Below are positions 1-6,064 of a DNA stretch of 18,855 bases, piece after piece. Below the pieces are notes generated by a model. It had not been told where the DNA came from, made no database searches, and saw only the letters and a program-made list of their open reading frames with translations. The translations under genes and the position numbers were made by a program. Every line of letters starts with the position of its first letter. Within the stretch, counting starts at the first letter, position 1. The stretch is taken from contig DNXB01000486.1 in the NCBI GenBank assembly GCA_003506995.1, forward strand, positions 1 through 18,855. The letters run 5' to 3'. This stretch comes from Verrucomicrobiales bacterium (GTDB lineage: Bacteria > Verrucomicrobiota > Verrucomicrobiia > Verrucomicrobiales > Verrucomicrobiaceae).

Positions 1-27
1 GCAATCCTGTCACCTCCACCCGATTGG

Positions 28-315
28 TCATCTTGTTTCGATGAGTTCCCAATTAAAGCGTTCATGAAAGTCTCGAAAGCAGGTCGGGCAGATCCATCGG
101 CATCCAATCTCATCACAGTAGGCCTCGCAAATCACCTCCGCGTCATACTTCACCATATCGGCCCGCTCAACGATCTTCTGCCAGCAAAACTCACAATGCT
201 CGTGGTCCCAATCTTCTCGTCCCTCTCTCTTCCGAAACTCGACGAACTTCAGTCGAATTCCCTGGAGCCAGTTCTCCTGTCCTGCAAGTCGCCAGTCTGA
301 ATTGGATAGTTCCAT
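28..315 (-). CDS. Small zinc-ribbon-like hypothetical protein, 95 aa
   Basis: I do not recognise the family. The 95-residue product has two CxxC pairs, C41-C44 (CEFC) and C76-C79 (CPTC), plus C63, C67 and C72 and His at 38 and 40. This is a layout typical of a small structural zinc site. It has no signal peptide and no membrane segment, so a cytosolic protein is likely. The ATG at 313-315 is preceded on the minus strand by AGGA eight bases upstream (plus-strand tcct at 324-327), which supports this start. It is transcribed in the same direction as the regulator gene, 247 bp downstream of that gene's stop, and probably has its own promoter. Its Trp- and acid-rich, slightly lower-GC composition differs from the other proteins in the window. 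Function is unknown; small Cys-rich proteins of this kind often occur as isolated accessory genes. Confidence 0.7.
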   Translation of the reverse strand: MELSNSDWRLAGQENWLQGIRLKFVEFRKREGREDWDHEHCEFCWQKIVERADMVKYDAEVICEAYCDEIGCRWICPTCFRDFHERFNWELIETR

Positions 316-562
316 GTATGTTTTCCTATTCGCGCCCTCGTCGCCAAGGATCTTTATTCTGGACCAACAGTGAAGATGGTTAACTGATCGTGAGGTTTGT
401 GCTCAGCTTTATAGCCAACGGTTTTGTCGGAAAAGTACGGGCTGTGGCGCTCATGGGTGTTGTTTTACCCTCCTATGCCGTTGCTGGGTAACAAAAATGT
501 CGGTTTACGCGCTGTGGGCGGATATTGGAGGGTGAAAAATATCACCGGGCGGGCATCCGTGC
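316..562. other. Intergenic region with a long-armed inverted repeat
   Basis: This 247-bp gap between the zinc-ribbon gene and the regulator stop holds no convincing gene. TTTTACCCTCC at 463-473 and GGAGGGTGAAAA at 527-538 can pair, with one extra base, over a loop of about 53 nt. The arms are too far apart and too GC-poor at the base for a standard Rho-independent terminator. They could be ends of a small repeat element or part of the promoter of the downstream gene. Nothing else is recognisable. Confidence 0.3.
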
Positions 563-907
563 TCAGCACCGCACCAAACAATACCCGAAGTCCATCTCCC
601 AGCCGGTGGCGGTCTTCGTCACGGGGATGGCGGGAGCGAGGCGGTAGAGGAGACGGCGGCCGTCCTGCGGATTCTCCGCCGTCACCACCAAACCGGCACC
701 GCGCAGGGCGACGAGGTGCTTGAGGGTGGCGTCGAGACGTTTGCCGACATTGCCTGCCAGCGTCGTGGCGGTGTGAGATTGACCATGGGCGAGGATCTGG
801 AGAATCCGCCGCCGCGTGGGATCGCCGAGCGCGGCATAGACGGTATCCGCCGGGATCACCTGCGGTGGTGGCGCGGGAAGGGTGGGAGGCGCTGCGGGCT
901 GGGACAT
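563..907 (-). CDS. ArsR-family winged-helix transcriptional regulator, 114 aa
   Basis: The protein has the ArsR/SmtB winged-helix fold. Residues about 22-40 carry the opening helix 'VYAALGDPTRRRILQIL', which is the classic ArsR start (ALGDPTRRRIL). The middle part (TATTLAGNVGKRLDATLKHLVALRGAGLV) is the helix-turn-helix, and the 'GRRLLYRLAP' stretch is the beta wing. ArsR proteins bind DNA as dimers and usually respond to a metal or another small ligand, but no metal-binding Cys pair is visible in the helices; the only Cys residues are near the C-terminus (GYCLVRC). ATG at 905-907 was chosen because it gives the usual family length and has AGGA seven bases upstream (plus-strand 915-918). The reading frame stays open upstream to 1168 only because it crosses 42-bp repeats. 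No target gene is adjacent. A 42-bp repeat array begins 24 bp upstream of its start. Confidence 0.85.
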   Translation of the reverse strand: MSQPAAPPTLPAPPPQVIPADTVYAALGDPTRRRILQILAHGQSHTATTLAGNVGKRLDATLKHLVALRGAGLVVTAENPQDGRRLLYRLAPAIPVTKTATGWEMDFGYCLVRC

Positions 908-930
908 GATCCCATCCTGCCATAACCCAG

Positions 931-1182
931 CCTCCTGACAAGCCTCACGACTCCGCAATCTTGGTCCTGGAGCCTCCCAACACTCAGGATGGCTCCGCAA
1001 TCGGCATGTGGGAGGCTCCCAACACGCAGGACGGCTCCGCAATCGGCATTTGGGAAGCTCCCAACACGCAGGACGGCTCCGCAATCGGCATGCCGGAGGC
1101 TCCCAGCACGCGGGACGGCTCCGCAATTGGGTCTCGGGAGTCTCCTGACACGCCGGAAGACTCCGCAACGGGGCTTCGGCAC
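931..1182. repeat. Six head-to-tail 42-bp tandem repeats
   Basis: Six units of exactly 42 bp begin at 931, 973, 1015, 1057, 1099 and 1141, with no insertion or deletion. The consensus begins GCTCCCAACACGCAGGACGG, continues with CTCCGCAATCGGCAT and closes with a GGGAG-type end. The three inner units are nearly identical and the two edge units have diverged most. Across unit junctions TGGGAG and CTCCCA can pair over one base. Because 42 is a multiple of three, several reading frames stay open through the array and create false ORFs with a 14-residue period. There are no unique spacers, so it is not CRISPR. It lies just upstream of the ArsR-type start codon and would be in that gene's leader or promoter. 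Confidence 0.95.
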
Positions 1183-1263
1183 CCGCCTTCCTCCCTGCAA
1201 CTCAGTGTCTTATGACTCAGGCCACCCTCCACTCATCGGTTTGCATGGGTCGCGTCAGCGTCC

Positions 1264-1416
1264 TGGAGTGCGCCAGCCCTCTGGCGCTTTCGAGTGGGTT
1301 CGGAGTCCCGGCTTCAGCCGGAAAGGCGTGGCTGGAGGATGCGCACTCATGGAAACAGGCGTGAACCTTGCCGCCTGAAGGCGGGACTCCGAACTCCAGA
1401 GGACTGGAGCACTCCA
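1264..1416. repeat. REPIN/MITE-like element with ~50-bp inverted arms
   Basis: The left arm (1264-1326) and the right arm (1366-1416) are imperfect inverted repeats: both read TGGAGTG[C]xCCAG, then a CTCTGG block, then TTCGGAGTCCCG, then a CTTCAG hairpin, then AAGG. The left arm has a 12-bp insertion near 1287-1298. Each arm holds two small hairpins of its own: CGCCAG/CTGGCG and CCGGCT/AGCCGG on the left, CCGCCT/AGGCGG and CTCCAG/CTGGAG on the right. The centre is about 39 bp with no ORF. Weak arm similarity continues a few bases outward on both sides. This is the architecture of paired REP sequences moved by a RAYT-type transposase, but no transposase is in the window. It sits between the subtilase end and the regulator, and transcripts through it would be strongly structured. 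Confidence 0.75.
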
Positions 1417-1477
1417 AAACGGCAATCGCCCTTGGATGCCAATACCTGGTTCGTGCGCCTCGCATGCGAATGAACCC

Positions 1478-1512
1478 AACTGCGAACAGAGCACGGCGAA
1501 CCGTGAACTAAT
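1478..1512. repeat. Degenerate heptamer tandem repeat (AACNGNG type)
   Basis: Five consecutive 7-bp units can be read: AACTGCG, AACAGAG, CACGGCG, AACCGTG and AACTAAT. The same heptamer family (AACTGAG and AACCGCG on one strand) occurs in cleaner form at 18478-18512 in the opposite orientation. The last unit overlaps the stop codon of the thioredoxin fragment at 1508-1510, so the repeat begins exactly where the duplicated coding sequence ends. Confidence 0.6.
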
Positions 1513-1634
1513 TCCCCAGCAGCTTCTTCACCGTCTCCGCGATCTTCTTCGCACCCTCAGGCTCGTAGCCGGTTTTCACATAGGCCACCTTGCCATCGGG
1601 GCCGATGATGACGGTGTGGGGGATGCCTTCGACG
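1508..1634 (-). pseudogene. Truncated copy of a TlpA-like thioredoxin 3' end
   Basis: Read on the minus strand, this segment encodes VEGIPHTVIIGPDGKVAYV followed by KTGYEPEGAKKIAETVKKLL and a TAG stop. It matches the last ~41 residues of the TlpA-fusion protein encoded at 6065-9391, including the cis-proline loop (GIPHT). By eye the DNA differs at about 10 of 120 positions, seven of them silent, so the two copies diverged while both were translated. The active-site WCGPC half of the domain is missing, so it cannot work as a thioredoxin. The frame stays open upstream to an ATG at 1753 only by reading the subtilase 3' end out of frame. Homology may reach a few bases further (CGGCCAGT), placing the join within the last codons of the subtilase. 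I read it as the remnant of a lost paralogue. Confidence 0.75.
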
Positions 1635-1637
1635 TGC

Positions 1638-4600
1638 TCAAGGCACTGGCCGCACTTCGAGCCGCATGAATCGGTGCCCGGAGGTGGCGGGCTGGGAATC
1701 CCGAGCAGTGAGGGTTTCCGTCTCACCGCCGGGATCGAGGCTGGTGGTGACATCCGTTACTTCCTGCCAGGTGGTCAGATCATCCGTGACCCAGATGTGG
1801 TAGGTGACATCAGGAAGATTCAGCGGACGTCTGAACGTCATTGTGAGGCGATCCACAGGCGTCGTGGCGGCATCTGCCGAAATACCGACTTCGGGCGGGT
1901 TGGAGTGCATTCCAGGATCGGTGCCGAGGGCATATTCGAGGAGGTTGGCAAGGCCGTCACCATCAGGATCGGCACTCATGACGGCGGCGGGGCCTCCGAG
2001 GCCGTGAGACTCTGCCCATGTGGTGTAGTTTTTGGCAGATTCGATGACGAGCATGCCGCTGGCGCTGCCTTGGTAGTTTGAATTCGTGATCGTGGCGGCG
2101 ATGAAGTAGCTGCCTACCGCGCTCGGGACTGTGTTGGAACCATCGTAGGTGATGGAAACAGCGAGGCCGGCGGGTGTCGTGGCGGCGCTGACTGCTTTGG
2201 GCGCGCCGTCGTAGGTTTGCGTGAGATTGCCCAGCGTGATGGTTGCCGGTGCGGGAGTGATGATGAGCGTGCCGCTGGCGCTGCCTTGATAGTTTGGGTC
2301 TATGATCGTGGCAGCGATGGCGTAGCTGCCTGCCGCGCTCGGGATTGTCGCTGCGCCATCGTAGGTGATGGAAACAGCGAGGCCACCGGGTGTCGTGGCG
2401 GCGCTGACTGCTTTGGGCGTGTCGTCGTAGGTTTGCGTGAGGTTGCTCAGCGCAATGGTGGCGGGCGCGGGATTGACCGTGAGCGTGGCGATGCCGGAGA
2501 GCGTGGCATTCGTGGCGGTGATGACATATTGGCCGCCGGCGGTGGTGGCGGTGAAAATGCCTGCGCCGCTGATGCCGCCGCCGCCGCTGGTGGTCCAGCC
2601 AAAGGACGCAGGCTGCGGACTCATGGGCTCACCAAACTGATCGAGCTGCGAGGCGCTGAATGCCTGCTGGCTGCCAACGGTGAGGCTGGCGGTGGCGGGT
2701 GTGACGCTGATGCCGCTGGCGGTGGCCAGCACACGCACATTCACGCTGCTGCTGGCCGCGAGGCCCTGCGCATCACGGGCGGTGACGGTGAGGAGGTAGT
2801 CGCCAGTGGCTTCAAACAATGTACTGGTGCTCTTGGCGGCGTTCGTGGCATTGATGCTGAAGGAAGGAGCCACTCCACCGCTGTGTGTGCCTGCCCAGGT
2901 ATAGGTAAGGCCGGATTCGCCTCCATCGTCACTGGCGCTGACGCTGACGCCGATGTCCTGGCCGCGCACGATTTGGAAGACTGTGCCATCTCCTTCGGTC
3001 ACGGTTTCCGTCGATGTGGAAGTGGCCGCCGTGGTGATGACGGGCGCTTGATTGGTCAAATCACCGCCTCCGGTGAGCGAGATGCTATCCACATACCATC
3101 CGACACTGGCGGTTCCCTCGTTTGTGGCCAGCCGCCAGCGAGCACGCAGGCTGTGACCCGCGTATTTGGCCGTGTCGGTGAGATTGATGATCGTCTGAAT
3201 GAAGCCGCTGCTGTTACCTGACCATGCCGGTTGTCCGGCGAACTCATTTCTGTCCGCTGGTTTGCCGCCATTGTTCACATTGGCATTGTAGCCGTTGCTG
3301 GCAAAAGCCGCGCCGGAACCGCTGGCGATCACGTCGAACCAAGCACCGCCATCGACTGAGAACTCAAGCCTCCCGGCGTCGCGCGTGCTTTGCAGATTGT
3401 AGCTATGCCAGAAGCGGAACTGCATGCTGGTGGCGTATGCAGGGATCGCGAACGACGGACTGGTGAGATTGCACGTTGTCTTGGTCGATGGCCCGGGGGC
3501 GAAATAGGATGTTGTGGGGCTCTGGCTCTGGACGGTGGTGAGCGTCCAGTCATTGGCTCCGGTGGTGGCCTGTGAGGCCCATCCACTGACCGTGCCGTCA
3601 AAGCTCTCGCTCCATAGCGCGCCGACGACCGTGAAGGCATCCGTGAGGGTGAAGGTTTCGTTGTCAGGATTCGTGGCCTTCATGCTCCACAGGCCCGGCG
3701 CGGCACTGGCGAGGTTGAACTGGCAGCGCAGGCTCGTGGCGCTGTTGAAGGTCATGCTCGTCGTGCTGATGTCCGTCTGGCCGCCGCGCGTGAGTTTGAC
3801 CACCGTGCCGGATTCGAAACCGGTGCCGGTGAGGTCGATCGTTACCGCGCCAGGCAGTGCGCTGGTCGGCGTGATGCTCGTGATGGCCAGCGGTGGCGGC
3901 GGCGGTTCCTCGTTCGCTGAGCCGCTGATGAGCAGGGAGTAGTTCTGCGAGTTGTTCGCCAAAGTGCCGCTGTAGGTGACGACGCAGCGATACACACCGG
4001 CGGCAGGCGGGCTGGAGACGAGCACCTGCTCCACATTGTCCACGTTGTTGACTCCAGTGGTGGCGGGCAGATCCATGGACGCCTGCGTCCAGGTGCCGAC
4101 GAAGGGCATGACATACGGCAGATGCTCGCTGCCTGCCGGTCCGGTGATCTTCAGATGCAGATTGTTCACCAGCCGCGGCGTGCGCAGGTCATTCGTCGTC
4201 GTTGCCGTGCCCGCCGGGTCGATCCACACGAGTGTGGCACGGATGGGCGAAACGCCGTCCCACACGAATTCATGATTCAGCGTCGTCGTGGTCGAGGTGA
4301 TCACACCTTCATTCATGCGCGCCTTCAGCGGATTCGCCGCGTGATCGCGGATGAGATCCACGGCGGCCCCGCCATTCACCAGGCCCCAGCCGTATTTATA
4401 ATCCGGCCCCGCATTGCCGCGATCATCCGCCGTGTGGATGAGCAGGCCCTTCAGCGTGCTGGAGCGCATCGCGCCGCCGGGGAAAAGTCGGCCATATTCC
4501 TGAATGAGCAGCGTCGCCGTGCCCGTGGAGTTCGGCGTGGACATGCTGGTGCCGCTGTAGATGCCGTAGGCTGCATTGCCGCCATTGAGCGAGGAGTAAA

Positions 4601-5876
4601 GACCGTCACCATTCGCCACGATGTCCGGTTTGATGCGCCCGTCATCGGTTGGCCCCCACGAGGTGAATGAACTCACTGTCGCCACGGCAGGACTGCGCAC
4701 GCCGCCGCTCACCGCATCCGTCACCGAGCCGACGGTGATCACATTCTTTCCCAGCGCGTCAAAACCGATGCTCTCGAAACCGCTGCGATACACACCATCG
4801 CCCGACGGATGCGAGCTGCTGCTGTAACTCACCACCGTGCTGCTGCCTGGAGTCAGCGCGACCGTCTGTCCATTCGACGGGTTGTCCGTGCGCTCATTTC
4901 CCGCGCTGCGGAAGATCAAATAATACGGTGCGCTGAAGGCCAGCGAGTCACTCTGACGTGAGTAGGTGTTGTAGCGGCCAAAGTCATACTCGTAGCCGGT
5001 CGTCGTCGTGCCATCGCCATACCATTCCCACGTCCGCGACGGGCTTCCCGCTCCGCCGACGTAGTTCCAGCCGGTGATGTAGCCGTAGCTGTGGTTCGAG
5101 AGATAGATCTTGCCAGCCTCGCCCGGTGCGGCGGCAGCGCGGGAGGTCATCTCCGTGATGTCGCTGTTCCAGTCATAACTGTCCACGATTGCCGCCGGAG
5201 CCATGCCCTTGGCATTGCTCACCACACCTGCCGCCGCCATGGTGCCGGCCACATGCGTCGCATGGTCGATGGATGCCGAGCCGTCCTTCACCACCACACG
5301 CGATCCCGTGGCAAATTCCTGATGTGTGGCCCGTGCGCTGCCACCATCCCACAGACCCACCGTCATGCCGGTGCCGGTCAGCGAGTAAGGCGCATTTCGC
5401 AGCACATCCACGCCAGTGGAAATCGCCGCGTTCGCATTATGCGTGGTAAAATACACCGGCTTGCCGTTTTCAAACCCCACCAGCTCCTGCACCACTCCGT
5501 CTGGTCGTTCGACACGAATCGGCAAGCCCCGTTTCTGTGCCTCCGCCACCGCCGCGATGCGCTTTTTCCGCTCGATCTCCTTCATCCGCGCCACCGCCTT
5601 CTCACGGTTTCCTGGTACGCTTAGATCCCCGATCTCCTCCAGCACGTCTGCGAAGGTCAGTTCCTGCTGTTCCGGCGCAGGGGACACCGGAGCAGGCGCA
5701 GAAGCCGGCTTCGCTTCCGAAACGGGCGGGGCAGCTTTTTGAGCCGAGCCCGCTTTTTCCGTCACTGGACCCTGAGGCTCTACTGCAAACTTCGAATCGC
5801 TTCGCAGCCAATACATCAGCCCCGCAGCCAAAACCACGATGAAAAGGGCGAAAATTTGAGAACGTGGAAAGCGCAT
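1638..5876 (-). CDS. Subtilase (S8) serine protease, membrane-anchored, with MBG repeats, 1412 aa
   Basis: This is a serine endopeptidase exported to the envelope. Residues 1-24 form a basic start and a hydrophobic segment (FALFIVVLAAGLMYWL), either an anchor or an uncleaved signal. A Pro/Ala linker (45-70) and a probable propeptide follow. The S8 domain spans about 165-515: catalytic D177 (GLWDGG), H205 (DHATHVAGT), oxyanion N327 (SAGN) and S444 (SGTSMSTP). Residues 535-652 resemble the beta-barrel after Kp43-type subtilases. Then come an IPT-like domain (663-752), a MAM/jelly-roll-like domain (755-937), Ig-like domains (945-1135), two MBG repeats (1136-1279) and a 'DGDGLANLLEYALGTDP ... RFMRLEV' end common in verrucomicrobial exported proteins. 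ATG at 5874-5876 is preferred over 5979-5981 because it opens directly into the hydrophobic segment; neither has a good Shine-Dalgarno. The last three or four codons may come from the adjoining tlpA remnant. Confidence 0.92.
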   Translation of the reverse strand: MRFPRSQIFALFIVVLAAGLMYWLRSDSKFAVEPQGPVTEKAGSAQKAAPPVSEAKPASAPAPVSPAPEQQELTFADVLEEIGDLSVPGNREKAVARMKEIERKKRIAAVAEAQKRGLPIRVERPDGVVQELVGFENGKPVYFTTHNANAAISTGVDVLRNAPYSLTGTGMTVGLWDGGSARATHQEFATGSRVVVKDGSASIDHATHVAGTMAAAGVVSNAKGMAPAAIVDSYDWNSDITEMTSRAAAAPGEAGKIYLSNHSYGYITGWNYVGGAGSPSRTWEWYGDGTTTTGYEYDFGRYNTYSRQSDSLAFSAPYYLIFRSAGNERTDNPSNGQTVALTPGSSTVVSYSSSSHPSGDGVYRSGFESIGFDALGKNVITVGSVTDAVSGGVRSPAVATVSSFTSWGPTDDGRIKPDIVANGDGLYSSLNGGNAAYGIYSGTSMSTPNSTGTATLLIQEYGRLFPGGAMRSSTLKGLLIHTADDRGNAGPDYKYGWGLVNGGAAVDLIRDHAANPLKARMNEGVITSTTTTLNHEFVWDGVSPIRATLVWIDPAGTATTTNDLRTPRLVNNLHLKITGPAGSEHLPYVMPFVGTWTQASMDLPATTGVNNVDNVEQVLVSSPPAAGVYRCVVTYSGTLANNSQNYSLLISGSANEEPPPPPLAITSITPTSALPGAVTIDLTGTGFESGTVVKLTRGGQTDISTTSMTFNSATSLRCQFNLASAAPGLWSMKATNPDNETFTLTDAFTVVGALWSESFDGTVSGWASQATTGANDWTLTTVQSQSPTTSYFAPGPSTKTTCNLTSPSFAIPAYATSMQFRFWHSYNLQSTRDAGRLEFSVDGGAWFDVIASGSGAAFASNGYNANVNNGGKPADRNEFAGQPAWSGNSSGFIQTIINLTDTAKYAGHSLRARWRLATNEGTASVGWYVDSISLTGGGDLTNQAPVITTAATSTSTETVTEGDGTVFQIVRGQDIGVSVSASDDGGESGLTYTWAGTHSGGVAPSFSINATNAAKSTSTLFEATGDYLLTVTARDAQGLAASSSVNVRVLATASGISVTPATASLTVGSQQAFSASQLDQFGEPMSPQPASFGWTTSGGGGISGAGIFTATTAGGQYVITATNATLSGIATLTVNPAPATIALSNLTQTYDDTPKAVSAATTPGGLAVSITYDGAATIPSAAGSYAIAATIIDPNYQGSASGTLIITPAPATITLGNLTQTYDGAPKAVSAATTPAGLAVSITYDGSNTVPSAVGSYFIAATITNSNYQGSASGMLVIESAKNYTTWAESHGLGGPAAVMSADPDGDGLANLLEYALGTDPGMHSNPPEVGISADAATTPVDRLTMTFRRPLNLPDVTYHIWVTDDLTTWQEVTDVTTSLDPGGETETLTARDSQPATSGHRFMRLEVRPVP
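2040..2471 (-). repeat. Two tandem 216-bp copies encoding MBG domains
   Basis: Residues 1136-1207 and 1208-1279 of the subtilase are 72-residue tandem copies that I count as identical at 56 of 72 positions. Each runs from PAPATI through TQTYD, PKAVSAATTP, LAVSITYDG and NYQGSASG. The copies are in register at the DNA level with a 216-bp period, for example the GTAGGTGATGGAAACAGCGA block seen in both. MBG domains are beta-rich modules found in adhesins and secreted bacterial proteins. The high similarity points to a recent intragenic duplication, and the number of copies may vary between strains. Confidence 0.85.
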
Positions 5877-6064
5877 CAAAACAAGTTGGAAACTACGCGT
5901 CCACACAAACGCCGACAAGTGGACAAAACAGCTCCGAATCCGTTGAAAATGAACCACTCCACTCCCCTGTAACCATCTCATCCAAATTTAGTTTCAAAGG
6001 GGCCGGGGGAACTCGGAAAGGTTTAGCGAGCGATCCAGAAGGCGCTGGGCGGAGTCTTGCAGCA
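5877..6064. other. Subtilase leader region with a GTCCAC/GTGGAC inverted repeat
   Basis: This is the 188 bp between the TlpA-fusion stop and the subtilase start. GTCCAC at 5899-5904 and GTGGAC at 5919-5924 form a perfect 6-bp inverted repeat with a 14-nt loop, starting 22 bp upstream of the chosen start. It could be an operator or a leader hairpin. I could not identify convincing -35/-10 boxes. The spacing, longer than between the upstream operon genes, suggests the subtilase has its own transcription start. No terminator with a T run was found after the TlpA-fusion gene. Confidence 0.3.

Noticed and set aside
465..941. Overlapping ORF of 158 aa and plus-strand ORFs over the regulator
   Set aside because: They are out-of-frame or antisense readings of the ArsR gene with compositionally biased products and no domain.
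563..1168. Extended 201-aa version of the ArsR-type regulator
   Set aside because: The extra 87 residues are mostly the 42-bp repeat array read in frame (14-residue period). ATG 905-907 has a good ribosome-binding site and gives the normal family length.
931..1182. CRISPR array
   Set aside because: Units are directly adjacent with no unique spacers, and no cas genes are present.
1264..1416. Rho-independent terminator of the subtilase transcript
   Set aside because: There is no T run after a stem on the minus strand, and the sequence is better explained as paired REP-like arms, though it may still affect transcript ends.
1508..1753. Complete 81-aa redoxin gene
   Set aside because: The first ~40 residues are the subtilase 3' end read in another frame, and the thioredoxin active site is absent. 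Only the last ~41 residues are homologous.
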